Assembly (NCBI RefSeq): GCF_000271485.2
Contig: NZ_AKVN02000001.1
Location: 3,373,501-3,437,500, forward strand
Direction: 5' to 3'
Length of the DNA stretch: 64,000 bases
DNA from: Pelosinus fermentans DSM 17108
GTDB taxonomy: Bacteria > Bacillota > Negativicutes > DSM-13327
Positions 52,701 through 62,545 of this stretch are shown here, piece by piece. The translations under genes and the position numbers were made by a program. Numbering within the stretch: the stretch's first letter is position 1; every line of letters begins with the position of its first letter. A model generated the notes under the pieces. It saw only the letters and a list, made by a program, of their open reading frames with translations, did not search any database and had not been told where the DNA came from.

Positions 52701-53444
52701 TTACTCTTTAAAGATAAGAGCTTTAACAAAAATACTAAAACCACCCAAAATAAAAGTAGTAATCACCAACTTATTTATAATTTTTTCATCTACTTTTTTA
52801 TCAATTTTACTGCCCACAAGCACTCCCAGTACTGCTGCAGGTATCGATATGGCAAAAATTTGAAAAACGATTGGTTGAAATACTCCTGTTACTGCATAGA
52901 CAAAAAAGCGAAATACATTTTCAAAGAGAAATACAAAGCATACATTACTGCGAAATTCGTTTCGATCTATAGCAGTTCGTTCAAAATAAGTTAAAAATAG
53001 CATATTAATGCCAAACAAACCTGCCATGAAACCAGAGGAAATGGATATGATGATCTTTAGAACTCTGTTCGATTTTATTGTTTGACTGCGATCCCTAATG
53101 ACCATTTCTATACCCAACCCAATAATAAATACACCGAGTAATACTTTAATGATCCACGGAGACCCCATTTTTAAAAATAACGTGCCCGGAATGACCCCCA
53201 ACATAATGAGAATGACAACAGGCATGGTTTTCTTTATGGAAAAAGCTTTGCGATTTTTCCATACAATCCAAGCATTAATCGGTGTATCCAGTAAAAGGTT
53301 CGCAGGTGTAATGACCTTATTGTCTAATTGCATTGCCATTAGCGGATTAGATAAAAGAGGGTTTCCAAAACCAACTAGTCCCTTGATAATAAAAGACATA
53401 AATTGTACTATAAAGATGTAAATAGCTAGTGTAATAGACATCAT
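52701..53444 (-). CDS. TSUP (TauE/SafE) family membrane transporter, copy 2
   Basis: A 247-residue TSUP protein with about eight membrane segments. The N-terminal repeat holds FIIKGLVGFGNPLLSNPLMAM, the middle ISISSGFMAGLFGINMLFLTYF and the end NKLVITTFILGGFSIFVKALIF. The start ATG 53444 follows AAGGAAGAACCTTAC. Family members export sulfite, sulfonates or small organic anions. A C-terminal fragment very like this gene's end lies at 60363-60452. Confidence 0.9.
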   Translation of the reverse strand: MMSITLAIYIFIVQFMSFIIKGLVGFGNPLLSNPLMAMQLDNKVITPANLLLDTPINAWIVWKNRKAFSIKKTMPVVILIMLGVIPGTLFLKMGSPWIIKVLLGVFIIGLGIEMVIRDRSQTIKSNRVLKIIISISSGFMAGLFGINMLFLTYFERTAIDRNEFRSNVCFVFLFENVFRFFVYAVTGVFQPIVFQIFAISIPAAVLGVLVGSKIDKKVDEKIINKLVITTFILGGFSIFVKALIFKE

Positions 53445-53621
53445 GTAAGGTTCTTCCTTTGCATTAATATATTAACTAACGATCTCCGGAAAAGAGTTCT
53501 TTAAGATAATGAATGGATCGTATTGCTGTCGTTCCACCACCAGGATAAAAGAACTGTAAAATTCGTCATGAAAAATCGGTTAATTATCAAACAGCAACGA
53601 ATTTTTCTTTATAAAAAAATA

Positions 53622-53650
53622 AGAGACTATTTCTAAATGAACCAGTCTCT
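53622..53650 (-). terminator. Terminator of AraC-type gene at 53685
   Basis: Arms AGAGACT and AGTCTCT with a long loop, then TTATTTTTTTAT on the minus strand. Confidence 0.75.
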
Positions 53651-53684
53651 AAGCATAAAATCAACGATTATATAGCAGATCCTT

Positions 53685-54560
53685 TTATTTATTTTTTTCC
53701 TTGGTATATAAATTGCGATATTTGCTGGGAGGCATACCCACGTATTTCGTAAAGAGAATATTAAAATGATTTGGATTATCATAACCAACAATATTAGCAA
53801 TCTGTGTAACGGAGTATCGTGTAGTAATCAGCAGGCTCTGCGCTTCACCAATGCGGCGGCGCATGGTGTATTTCATGGGAGAATAGCCGATTGTATCTTT
53901 AAATACATGTGCCAGATAATATGGATTGATACGCATTGCATCACTGATGGATTGCAGCGTAAGCGGTTCATCGTAATGAGTGTCAATATATTGCTTGATA
54001 CGAATGCCCAACAGTTCATAGGTGCTTTTTTTCTTAGCCGGGTCTTCCATTTCAGTTTTGTGGATGATTTGCATTAACAGTGCTACTAAGGAAACAGCAA
54101 GATAAGAGCAAGTTTCTTCCATTTGCTCTATGTCCGATGCCAGCAAAAAGTAAATCATACCCATCAAATTGCCCATCGTTTCAAACAATTCATTACTGTG
54201 AACAACCGGGCAAGCTGCTTTGTGAATCAAACAGTTTTTATCAAATCCCGTGATCTCTACATTCGTCAATGTACAGCAATAAGTATTCAAGTTTTTGCTC
54301 TGAGTAGGGTCCTCATCATGCAGAACATTGCAATTGCAAATGATGATATCGCCTTTTTGAATGGAATAGCGCTTTTCATCCACAATGTATACGCCACTGC
54401 CACTGCGTACTAACAGGATTTCCAGCATGTCTTCATGTTTATGCAAGATACGTGGATACACGCTGTAACTAGCATCTATCTTGCTGGCTGAAAATAGACG
54501 AGGCAATTTCCCATTTTTAAAATGGGAAATATAATCTGGTTTCATAAAACATTGTATCAT
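53685..54560 (-). CDS. AraC family regulator with cupin sensor domain
   Basis: A 291-residue regulator: N-terminal cupin-type sensing domain (HEDMLEILLVRSGSGVYIVDEKRYSIQKGDIIICN) and a C-terminal AraC domain (GIRIKQYIDTHYDEPLTLQSISDAM; PYYLAHVFKDTIGYSPMKY; VTQIANIVGYDNPNHFNILFTKYVGMPPSKYRNLY). The start ATG 54560 follows AGAAGGTG. It sits 54 bases behind iolC at the end of the inositol gene run and may add a second control beside the DeoR regulator (inference). Confidence 0.9.
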   Translation of the reverse strand: MIQCFMKPDYISHFKNGKLPRLFSASKIDASYSVYPRILHKHEDMLEILLVRSGSGVYIVDEKRYSIQKGDIIICNCNVLHDEDPTQSKNLNTYCCTLTNVEITGFDKNCLIHKAACPVVHSNELFETMGNLMGMIYFLLASDIEQMEETCSYLAVSLVALLMQIIHKTEMEDPAKKKSTYELLGIRIKQYIDTHYDEPLTLQSISDAMRINPYYLAHVFKDTIGYSPMKYTMRRRIGEAQSLLITTRYSVTQIANIVGYDNPNHFNILFTKYVGMPPSKYRNLYTKEKNK

Positions 54561-54614
54561 AGCAACACCTTCTAACACTTTAAAGAATTCCTATGTAATT
54601 TTCAATAATCTCTA

Positions 54615-55631
54615 CTACATTCTTGCTACCATGTCACCGTATTTTTCCTTGCTTTCTCTGATAAATTCTTTTACTTCATCTGCTGTCGGCATTGCTTCTG
54701 AGCAGCTATGACTTGCCACCAACATAGCAGCCGATGCACTGCCAAATTCTAAACAGTCAATCATGTCCCAACCTTCCAGCAGTCCATAGATAAAGGCTGA
54801 TGCATAAGCGTCGCCTCCGCCAAAGGATTTAAGAAGTTTAACGGGAAATGGTTTAATATTATATTTTTTTCCATCTGTCGTGTAAGCGGTTGAACCATCT
54901 TTTCCATGCTTAATCACAACAATTTTATTTCCATATGCAAGCCATCGTTTCGCAGTCTCTTCATCACTGCTTTCTTTGGTCATCAGTCCTTGCATCAGAT
55001 CAAACTCTTCTCTTGATCCTATAATTAAATCACTGCTCTTACCAACGATAGAATAATAAATGGCAATCTCGTCTTTATTCAGCCATGAATATGCACGATA
55101 ATCAACATCAAAAATAACCACGGTGTTGTGTTTCTTCGCATATTCCAAAACCTTTAATACGGCTTCCCTGGAAGGGCTTTTTGCCAATGCAGTTCCGGAT
55201 ACAACAATTGCTTTCACATTTTTTATATACTCTTCATCAATTTCTTCTACTGCTAAACTTAAATCAGCAATGTCATTTCGATACATGAGAATGCTACTTT
55301 CCGTAGGGCTCAATATTTCCGTGAAAGTAAGACCTAATGATTCACCATTTTTTGCCTTATAAATTTGTGATGTATCGATTCCTTCTTTATTAAAATAATC
55401 AATAATAAATTCGCCAAATCGATCTTTTGATACTTTTCCTATGAATCCTACTTTTTTACCTAATCTAGCTAAACCTACTGCTATATTAGCTGGCGATCCA
55501 CCTAGGTACTTTTTAAAAGTTGTACTTTCGGCAAGGGTTCTATTTATATCCACAGGATTAAAGTCAATTGCGGCTCTCCCTATCGGTACAATGTCAAATT
55601 TTCTGCTGTTATCAAATTCAAGATGTTTCAT
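54615..55631 (-). CDS. iolC: 5-dehydro-2-deoxygluconokinase (IolC), PfkB family
   Basis: A 338-residue PfkB kinase that follows Bacillus IolC closely: FDIVPIGRAAIDFNPVDINR, TFKKYLGGSPANIAVGLARLG, GLTFTEILSPTESSILMYR and the catalytic SFGGGDAYASAFIYGLLEG with Asp. IolC phosphorylates 5-dehydro-2-deoxy-D-gluconate (DKG) to DKGP. The start ATG 55631 follows AAGGAGGATAAA. It lies 41 bases behind the Fe-alcohol dehydrogenase gene in the inositol gene run. Confidence 0.93.
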   Translation of the reverse strand: MKHLEFDNSRKFDIVPIGRAAIDFNPVDINRTLAESTTFKKYLGGSPANIAVGLARLGKKVGFIGKVSKDRFGEFIIDYFNKEGIDTSQIYKAKNGESLGLTFTEILSPTESSILMYRNDIADLSLAVEEIDEEYIKNVKAIVVSGTALAKSPSREAVLKVLEYAKKHNTVVIFDVDYRAYSWLNKDEIAIYYSIVGKSSDLIIGSREEFDLMQGLMTKESSDEETAKRWLAYGNKIVVIKHGKDGSTAYTTDGKKYNIKPFPVKLLKSFGGGDAYASAFIYGLLEGWDMIDCLEFGSASAAMLVASHSCSEAMPTADEVKEFIRESKEKYGDMVARM

Positions 55632-55672
55632 TTTATCCTCCTTTTTTTGCTTTGTATTTATCTTTTATCAAT

Positions 55673-56827
55673 TTACTTCCATAACGATTTGTAAATATTG
55701 ATTATGTCTTCTTTTCCAACGTTTCTTATTGTATTTTGCGGGCTGCCGCTCTTTAAGGCATCTTCCGCCATCTTATCTAACTGATCAAAGAATTTTTTCT
55801 TATCTACGCCAAACTGTTCCGGTGTGCTAACCTGCAATTGAGCGCATAATTTTTCTACTTCTGTTATAAAGGCTTGCCCGCCTTGCAAGTCACTCATATT
55901 GTTTTCATAAATTCCCGTTGCTCTTGCTAAATCACAAAACCGTTCCGGAGTTCCAGCCAATGCAAATTTTAAACATTCTGAAAGCAGCATTGCATTTGAT
56001 AAACCGTGAGGCACATGAAAAAGTGCTCCTATAGGCCTGCTCATTCCATGGACGATTGTTACGGAAGAGTTATTAAAAGCAATACCAGCTTCAAGTGCAG
56101 CTATGGACATTTCTTTCCTTGCTTCCATGTCCTTGCCATCTTTATATGCTGTTAACAAATTTTTAAAAACCCTTTTAACTGCTGACACTGCAAAAGTATC
56201 TGACATCGGCTGGGATTTCTTCGATGTATAGGCTTCTATGGCATGAGTTAAAGCATCAATGCCAGTCGCTGCCGTAACGTTGGGCGGTGAAGTAAGGGTT
56301 AACTCTGGATCTACAATCGCTAATGCAGGTAATAAGGGGGCTCCTTTTAGCAGCATTTTTACCTCAGTTTGTGTATCTGATATGATGGTGAATTGGGTCG
56401 CCTCTGAACCAGTTCCAGCCGTTGTTGGTATGGCAATTAACGTAGGGGGCAGCGTAGTGATTTCTTTTCCCATATAGTCGGCTAATGTTCCTGGATTTGT
56501 CAGCATGGCACCAATTGCTTTCATCGTATCAATCGGACTGCCCCCGCCTATAGCGATCAGAAAATCACATTTCGTTTCTTTATACGTTTTAACCCCTTGA
56601 TAAACCATTTTATCGGTAGGTTCACTATTGATTTCTGCAAATATTTCATATTCAATATTCTGTTCATTCAATATGTTACTTAATTTCTGTACATTTCCAA
56701 TCGTAACCATGATTTTATCAGTAACAATAAGTGCTTTTTTCCCAGACCTTTTTAAATAAGAAGCCGATTTTGCCAATGCTTCTTTCCCCGTAATAATCGT
56801 ACGAGGAATTAAAAATACATTTGCCAT
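55673..56827 (-). CDS. Iron-containing alcohol dehydrogenase
   Basis: A 384-residue group III alcohol dehydrogenase. It has GGGSPIDTMKAIGAML for NAD(P), PTTAGTGSEAT and the metal histidines in HGMSRPIGALFHVPHGLSNAMLL. The start ATG 56827 follows AAAGGGATGATAATT. In this operon a fitting substrate is malonate semialdehyde, which would give 3-hydroxypropionate (inference); 1,3-propanediol or lactaldehyde dehydrogenase roles are alternatives. Confidence 0.9.
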   Translation of the reverse strand: MANVFLIPRTIITGKEALAKSASYLKRSGKKALIVTDKIMVTIGNVQKLSNILNEQNIEYEIFAEINSEPTDKMVYQGVKTYKETKCDFLIAIGGGSPIDTMKAIGAMLTNPGTLADYMGKEITTLPPTLIAIPTTAGTGSEATQFTIISDTQTEVKMLLKGAPLLPALAIVDPELTLTSPPNVTAATGIDALTHAIEAYTSKKSQPMSDTFAVSAVKRVFKNLLTAYKDGKDMEARKEMSIAALEAGIAFNNSSVTIVHGMSRPIGALFHVPHGLSNAMLLSECLKFALAGTPERFCDLARATGIYENNMSDLQGGQAFITEVEKLCAQLQVSTPEQFGVDKKKFFDQLDKMAEDALKSGSPQNTIRNVGKEDIINIYKSLWK

Positions 56828-56926
56828 AATTATCATCCCTTTGTGCATTCACATGCTTAATTATTATTTTCATTACATTTTCAATCATATTTTTACATTA
56901 CTTTGGCCCTGTAAGGCGAATTTTTA

Positions 56927-58498
56927 TCACTTTCCACATCTGGACACCATCTCACCAAGCCCCATTTTTTCATTTCTGAAAATGCGATAATCCATCGTTT
57001 TCAGCTCAGGAGAGATAATCGGTTTAAAGTCCATATGGGCTAATACATCCGTTTCCAGATTGATCCCCGGAGCGATTTCAGTCAACACCATACCAGCAGA
57101 TGTTAAGCGAAATACAGCACGTTCCGTAATATACATGACAGATTGTTGATTATCCTGCGCATATTTACCACTGAAAGTAATCTGCTCCACATGATCTAGA
57201 AATTTTTTATTTCGTCCTTCTGTAATGATGTTTAATTTACCATCCGCAACCTTAATCTTTAATCCTCCTGCCATAAAGGTTCCAAGGAAAATTACTTCTT
57301 TTGTATTCTGGGTAATGTTAATAAAACCACCACAGCCAGCCACACGGCCCTTAAATTTACTTACATTAATATTGCCATGTTGATCGGCTTCAGCTAATCC
57401 CAGAAAAGCTAAATCCAGACCGCCACCATCATAAAAGTCAAATTGATAAGGTTGGTCTAATATGGCCTCCGAATTACTAGAAGCGCCAAAATTTAAACTA
57501 CCAGCAGGAATCCCCCCCACTGGACCAGCTTCAACGGTAAGGGTCATAGTGTCCCCCATACCTTCTTCGTTTGCTATCATTGATACCCCTTCTGGAATAC
57601 CAATGCCAAGATTCACAATCGCATTGGGAATCAGCTCCATAGCAGCACGACGGGCAATAACCTTGCGTTCGTCTAAAGCCATAAAACAATTATCTGACAA
57701 GGATGATACACATATCTCCCCTGAATAAGCAGGATTATACTGTTCAATAAAGGTCTGCTTGTGATTGGCTGGTTCTGATACCACAATATAGTCAACAATA
57801 ATTCCTGGGACTTTTACATTCATTGGATGTAAACTACCAGCTTTAACGATACGCTCTACTTGTACGATAACAATGCCACCCGAATTTTTAGCAGCTTGGG
57901 CGATGGAGAGAATCTCTAATGAAACAGCTTCCTTTTCAATGGAGATATTGCCCCTTTCATCTGCAGAAGTTCCCCGGATTAAAGCCACATCAACTGGAAA
58001 AGGCTTATACCATAGCCATTCTTCGCCACCTAATTGAATAACTTCCACAAGATCCTCTGTGGTTTTTTTGTTTAATTTCCCGCCTTCAATTCTTGGATCA
58101 ACAAAGGTATTCAAACCGACTTTCGTTATAACACCTGGCTTTTTGCCAGCTACGTTACGAAACCAATGGGTAAGCGTCCCTTGAGGAAAATTATACGCTT
58201 CAATCTTTTCATCAACGGCTAATTGGCTCAACTTTGGAGCTGTATTAAAATGTCCGCCGACTACCCTTTTCATCATATTCTCGTGACCAAAATGATTGGC
58301 ACCGCCATCCTTGCCATCACCTTGTCCAGCACAATAAACAAGGGTTAAATTACGCGGTTTTTCTTCTTTAAGAAATCGTTCTTCCAACGCAGCAGTTAGC
58401 GCCTCAGGAATTGCACTGCCAACAAAGCCACTTGTAGCAACGGTAGCAGCATCTTTAATGAGGTTAGCCGCTTCTGCCGCACTTATTATCTGGACCAT
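56927..58498 (-). CDS. Acyl-CoA:acetate/propionate CoA-transferase (Pct-like)
   Basis: A 523-residue fused two-domain family I CoA-transferase. The first domain starts VQIISAAEAANLIKDAATVATSGFVG, the second has the catalytic glutamate region VNLGIGIPEGVSMIANEEG and EAGPVGGIPAGSLNFGASSN. The layout matches propionate CoA-transferase and the YdiF-type enzymes. In this gene run it would move CoA between acetyl- or propionyl-CoA and 3-hydroxypropionate (inference). ATG start behind GAGGGGTGTGTT. It lies 100 bases before the alcohol dehydrogenase. Confidence 0.92.
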   Translation of the reverse strand: MVQIISAAEAANLIKDAATVATSGFVGSAIPEALTAALEERFLKEEKPRNLTLVYCAGQGDGKDGGANHFGHENMMKRVVGGHFNTAPKLSQLAVDEKIEAYNFPQGTLTHWFRNVAGKKPGVITKVGLNTFVDPRIEGGKLNKKTTEDLVEVIQLGGEEWLWYKPFPVDVALIRGTSADERGNISIEKEAVSLEILSIAQAAKNSGGIVIVQVERIVKAGSLHPMNVKVPGIIVDYIVVSEPANHKQTFIEQYNPAYSGEICVSSLSDNCFMALDERKVIARRAAMELIPNAIVNLGIGIPEGVSMIANEEGMGDTMTLTVEAGPVGGIPAGSLNFGASSNSEAILDQPYQFDFYDGGGLDLAFLGLAEADQHGNINVSKFKGRVAGCGGFINITQNTKEVIFLGTFMAGGLKIKVADGKLNIITEGRNKKFLDHVEQITFSGKYAQDNQQSVMYITERAVFRLTSAGMVLTEIAPGINLETDVLAHMDFKPIISPELKTMDYRIFRNEKMGLGEMVSRCGK

Positions 58499-58682
58499 AA
58501 CACACCCCTCTCTCTATATATAAGTAAAATTATACCTAACATAAACAAATATGATGATAAACTTTACTCATTTTACTACAGTCTATTGGGAAGGAAGCCC
58601 AAGTAATATTAGTGGAATAAGCATTCCCACCCCAAGTTTTATTGCAATACTCCTTATCTACGATTATCGAAGTATCATAATT

Positions 58683-59528
58683 TTAAGCTTGATTCTCACT
58701 TTGAAACGCTTTAATGTGATCGGTCACACTTTCATAGGCAGATTGAATTGTCTGTTGATGATAGGTAAAGTAGTCTACCTTTGGATTTTTTTCTAATAAC
58801 CTCCTGGAACCTTCCACCACTTTGTTAAGCGTAGCTGTCATTACATTAATCTTTACTATTCCATATTGAATGCACGCTCTAAAATCAGCCACAGTAATAC
58901 CAGAGCCACCATGTAAAACTAAAGGAGCCTTTACTATTTTATCGATTTCCTTTAATCTATCAAACTGCAACTGAGGTGTACTTTTATAAATGCCATGAGC
59001 ATTACCGATAGCTACTGCCAAAGCATCTACACCAGTGCATTCATAAAACTGTTTTGCTTCTTCTATGGATGTTGCCATGATTTCTAAATCTTCCGAATCG
59101 TCTTCACTACCACCAACAAGACCTAATTCCGCTTCCGTTACAGCACCATATTGTTTAGCTAATTGCATAACTTCTATGGTTTTCTTAATATTTTTCTCCA
59201 CTGGCAATTTTGATCCATCAAACATGATCGATGTAAAACCTAAATCCAGTGCCTGCTTGATCGTTTCTATCGTTAGGCCATGATCCAAATGCACAGCAAC
59301 TGGCACTTTTGCTTTTTTAGCAGCGTCTATCATAACTGGCCCAATTAAATGTAGCGGTGAATATTTCAACCTACCTTCGGCAATTTGAAGAATAATCGGT
59401 GCATTTAATTCTTCTGCTGCTTGTATCGTTCCCATTATCATTTCTAAACTGGCAACACTGAAGGAACCAACTCCATACTTGTGTATATCTGCTTTTTTTA
59501 AAAGATCATCCATTTTAACAAGTGCCAT
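58683..59528 (-). CDS. Class II ketose-bisphosphate aldolase (IolJ-like)
   Basis: A 281-residue zinc-dependent class II aldolase: VPVAVHLDHGLTIETIKQALD with the metal His-Asp-His, SIMFDGSKLP, TEAELGLVGGSEDD, AIGNAHGIYK and LVLHGGSGIT. IolJ splits DKGP into dihydroxyacetone phosphate and malonate semialdehyde; ordinary fructose-bisphosphate aldolase is the alternative. The neighbouring IolC favours the inositol role. The start ATG 59528 follows GGGGGAGAATTA. It is 28 bases behind the DeoR-type gene. Confidence 0.88.
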   Translation of the reverse strand: MALVKMDDLLKKADIHKYGVGSFSVASLEMIMGTIQAAEELNAPIILQIAEGRLKYSPLHLIGPVMIDAAKKAKVPVAVHLDHGLTIETIKQALDLGFTSIMFDGSKLPVEKNIKKTIEVMQLAKQYGAVTEAELGLVGGSEDDSEDLEIMATSIEEAKQFYECTGVDALAVAIGNAHGIYKSTPQLQFDRLKEIDKIVKAPLVLHGGSGITVADFRACIQYGIVKINVMTATLNKVVEGSRRLLEKNPKVDYFTYHQQTIQSAYESVTDHIKAFQSENQA

Positions 59529-59555
59529 TAATTCTCCCCCTCATCATATAAAGTT

Positions 59556-60311
59556 CTACTCAATAATTAATCTAACGTTATTGGCAGAAAAAAAATCACA
59601 ATACTTCTTAGATGGCCGTTGATCAGTAACAAAGTAATCCAACTCATCTAATCTGCAAAAAGTTTTCAAAGACACAACATCTACCTTGGAGGAATCTAGT
59701 AATAAAATATTAGTTTCTCCTCTCTCAATCAAGTAGCGTTTAATTTCATATTCTAATGGAAAAGCACTCGTAACTCCATTGGTAAGTGAGACACCAGAAG
59801 AGGAAAAAAATCTCTTGGAGATATTGTAGTTTTGCAGAAAATTTATAACAGCGGACCCGACAAAAGCATTGGATGGCCGATGAAGGATACCACCAGTAGA
59901 GATAATATTTAATTGAGGATACTCTAACGCTGCGCTGATAACGTATAAGTTGGCTGTTATTATTGTCAAGTTCATACGCTTTGACAAGAAAGGAATTAAA
60001 TACATATTTGTAGTACCAGAATCAATGTAAATAACATCACCATTCACTACTAGGTCACTGGCTAATTTCGCAGCATTTCTTTTGCATTTTATGCTTTTTT
60101 CGCTGAGTTGAAAATGTTGCTGTGAGTCTTTTTGACTAAGCATAATACCGCCGTAAATCTTTTTGATAGAACCATGTTTTTCTAACTCATTAACGTCACG
60201 ACGAATGGTAGCTTTTGACACCTGAAATAAGTCACATAATTTATCCAGAGACACGATTTCCTCTTCCCGTAATAATTTTTCAATTTCATCTATCCTCTTA
60301 AGTTTTATCAT
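59556..60311 (-). CDS. DeoR family regulator of the inositol genes
   Basis: A 251-residue DeoR regulator: helix-turn-helix LVSLDKLCDLFQVSKATIRRDVNELEKHGSIKKIYGGIMLS in parts (RRDVNELE is the family signature) and a phospho-sugar-binding C-terminal domain (IYIDSGTTNMYLIPFLS, DSSKVDVVSLKTFC). It is like Bacillus IolR, which releases DNA when DKGP binds. The start ATG 60311 is placed behind AGGTG. First gene of the aldolase-CoA transferase-dehydrogenase-iolC run. Confidence 0.9.
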   Translation of the reverse strand: MIKLKRIDEIEKLLREEEIVSLDKLCDLFQVSKATIRRDVNELEKHGSIKKIYGGIMLSQKDSQQHFQLSEKSIKCKRNAAKLASDLVVNGDVIYIDSGTTNMYLIPFLSKRMNLTIITANLYVISAALEYPQLNIISTGGILHRPSNAFVGSAVINFLQNYNISKRFFSSSGVSLTNGVTSAFPLEYEIKRYLIERGETNILLLDSSKVDVVSLKTFCRLDELDYFVTDQRPSKKYCDFFSANNVRLIIE

Positions 60312-60362
60312 TGTCCTCACCTATGGAATTTTCTTACTATTTTTTTCATCAGGTACAAGTAC

Positions 60363-60452
60363 TTAAAGCCTTTGCTCTTTTAAAATAAGCGTTTTTATCA
60401 AAATACTGATACCACCTAAGATAAAAGTAGGAATTACCAATTGATTTACTCT
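60363..60452 (-). pseudogene. C-terminal remnant of a TSUP transporter gene
   Basis: About 29 codons read NQLVIPTFILGGISILIKTLILKE, almost the same as NKLVITTFILGGFSIFVKALIFKE at the end of the intact TSUP at 52701-53444. No start or upstream part is present. It lies between iolG and the DeoR-type gene. Confidence 0.82.
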
Positions 60453-60508
60453 TTAGAGCGGTGTTAGGTTTTATATTTTTCAATCTTTCAATCCCATATC
60501 ATAAAACA

Positions 60509-60574
60509 GATGTCACTGCAAAAAGCTATATACAAATGAATATCAATACCTCAAAAAACTTTCGCAGTGACATC
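60509..60574 (-). terminator. Terminator of iolG
   Basis: Arms GATGTCACTGC and GCAGTGACATC with a long internal loop; TTTTA follows on the minus strand. Confidence 0.7.
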
Positions 60575-60610
60575 ATCATTACAATTGTATTAACGAAAAC
60601 GAATCATTGA

Positions 60611-61630
60611 TTAAGCGAATTCTGTTAATTTGACAGTGCGGCCTTCATCCAATGATTTTTGTGCGGCTTTGGCAATCAATACAGGCATTAGCCCATCTAT
60701 TCCTGTAACAGAAGGCTCGGTATTATTTAAAACCGCAGCCGTAAATTCTTGTGCTTCGGCGATAAACGCTTGATTATAACGTTCGAGGAAAAACCATTTT
60801 GGCCGTTCGCTGCGAACCCCGTCCTTCGTACTGATTATCGTCGTATCAATGAGATCATTGTAATCTTGTACGCAGCCTTTGTCGCAATGCACCTCAACAC
60901 GCTGGTCATAACCATAGCGAGCAGCGCGACTATTATCGATTACTCCAATAGCACCGTTCTCGAATTTAAGCAGCACAATCGCCGTATCAACATCGGAAAA
61001 TTCTCGGATTCTTTCGTCAATTTTAATAGCACCGATTGCCGTGACCTCAGTTACCTCACTACCAGAAAGATAACGCACCATATCAAAATCATGTATCATC
61101 ATGTCGAGAAAAATGCCACCTGATGTACTTACGTATTCTATGGATTGCGGCTCAGGATCACGAGAAGTCACTTTTACGATATGGGGAGCTCCCATTTGTC
61201 CTGAAGCTACAACATCTCTGACTTTTTTGTGGTTATGATCAAACCGGCGCACAAAACCAACTTGTAGTTTAACGCCTGCTTTTTCTACAGCATTAAGCGC
61301 CTTGCGAATCTGATCGGCATCGGTATGAATTGGTTTTTCGCAGAAAATGTGTTTTTTTGCTGCTGCCGCTTGAATAATTAAGTCGGCATGCGCTTCTGAC
61401 GATGAGCAGATGAATACTGCTTCAATTGCCGGATCAGAAAAAATCTGTGCCGGATTATTATAAATTTTCTGTACTCCCAGCCCTTGAGCCCAAGCGCGCA
61501 TTTCATCATTTAGAAAGAGATCGGCTACCGCTTCAATTTTTGAATTAGGCACAGAAAACGCTAAATTGTTACCATGCAGCTTACCAATTCTGCCCATTCC
61601 GATTATGCCAATTTTTAACTGTTTTGTCAT
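60611..61630 (-). CDS. iolG: myo-Inositol 2-dehydrogenase
   Basis: A 339-residue Gfo/Idh/MocA-family dehydrogenase: NAD fold KIGIIGMGRIGKLHG, EKP motif IFCEKPIHT, and GGIFLDMMIHDFDMVRYLSG with the catalytic Asp-His pair of IolG. It oxidises myo-inositol to 2-keto-myo-inositol. The start ATG 61630 follows TTAGGAGGAAAAGCAA. It lies 34 bases behind iolI in the same run. Confidence 0.93.
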   Translation of the reverse strand: MTKQLKIGIIGMGRIGKLHGNNLAFSVPNSKIEAVADLFLNDEMRAWAQGLGVQKIYNNPAQIFSDPAIEAVFICSSSEAHADLIIQAAAAKKHIFCEKPIHTDADQIRKALNAVEKAGVKLQVGFVRRFDHNHKKVRDVVASGQMGAPHIVKVTSRDPEPQSIEYVSTSGGIFLDMMIHDFDMVRYLSGSEVTEVTAIGAIKIDERIREFSDVDTAIVLLKFENGAIGVIDNSRAARYGYDQRVEVHCDKGCVQDYNDLIDTTIISTKDGVRSERPKWFFLERYNQAFIAEAQEFTAAVLNNTEPSVTGIDGLMPVLIAKAAQKSLDEGRTVKLTEFA

Positions 61631-61664
61631 TTGCTTTTCCTCCTAAAAATATATTAATTATTTA

Positions 61665-62492
61665 TTATAAAAATTGCTTTGTTTTCTCCGCTGCCAATCG
61701 GAAGACATCATCCGGATCCATCGCCCAATATTCTGGCCGGAAAAGCTCTACCGAAGCAATGCCATCATAACCTTTTTCATGAAGTTTTTGTGTAATTGCC
61801 GCAAGAGGGATAACACCGTCACCGGGAAACAATCTGTGGCAATGATCTAACACTGACAACGGCAAGTCTTCACTGTCATCAATGTGATAAACAAAGATCT
61901 TTTCTGCCGGAACGAGTTCAAGGGAATCAATATTCTGCAGCTTATTGTAAAGAAAGAGATTAAACGCATCCAACGCCACACCAACATTCTTTCGATCTAC
62001 AGCATTGATAATATCCATACATTGTTCTAGATTTCGGACACACCAACGGGAATTTCCGATAGGCTCAAACGCCAATTTCATTTCATACTGAGTGGCGATA
62101 TCGGATAACTTTCGCAGTGCTTCAACACTATCGTCAAATATTTCCTTTTCCGTCTTTTGCATCATATCGTCACCCATTGTGGGGACAACAACAATATAAG
62201 GATTGCCAATTTTTTGCCCCATCTCACAAGCGAAGGTAAATAGTGCAACTACTTCTTCCCATTGTCGCTCTGTGCGAAAATTAATATCTTCGATAGAATT
62301 AAATGCATACGGTTTGACATGACTTGTTTTAAAAAAATTTTGCAATTCTTCGATTGAATGTCGCTGCAAATAATCTTTTAGCATATCCAGCCTAATTTCG
62401 ATATAACTATAATGATACTTTTCACAAAGCAGTAAGTCTTTTTCCAATGTAGAATTTTCTTTGCAGGTAGCTTCATTTATACCGAGTTTCAT
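61665..62492 (-). CDS. iolI: 2-keto-myo-inositol isomerase (IolI)
   Basis: A 275-residue TIM-barrel isomerase very like Bacillus IolI: KLGINEATCKENSTLEKDLLLCEKYHYSYIEIRLDML, then LAFEPIGNSRWCVRN, VGVALDAFNLFLY, FVYHIDDSEDLPL and VELFRPEYWAMDPDD. The Glu, Asp and His metal ligands of the family are present. IolI interconverts 2-keto-myo-inositol and 1-keto-D-chiro-inositol. The start ATG 62492 follows AGGAGGAGGAAAATAGCT. Between the transporter and iolG. Confidence 0.93.
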   Translation of the reverse strand: MKLGINEATCKENSTLEKDLLLCEKYHYSYIEIRLDMLKDYLQRHSIEELQNFFKTSHVKPYAFNSIEDINFRTERQWEEVVALFTFACEMGQKIGNPYIVVVPTMGDDMMQKTEKEIFDDSVEALRKLSDIATQYEMKLAFEPIGNSRWCVRNLEQCMDIINAVDRKNVGVALDAFNLFLYNKLQNIDSLELVPAEKIFVYHIDDSEDLPLSVLDHCHRLFPGDGVIPLAAITQKLHEKGYDGIASVELFRPEYWAMDPDDVFRLAAEKTKQFL

Positions 62493-62545
62493 AGCTATTT
62501 TCCTCCTCCTAACTGTATTAAAATTTGCTTTTTTACTCCAATTCT

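Noticed and set aside
58551-58796. Plus-strand frame between CoA-transferase and aldolase
   Set aside because: Overlaps the aldolase gene in its second half and lacks a ribosome binding site; low-complexity translation.
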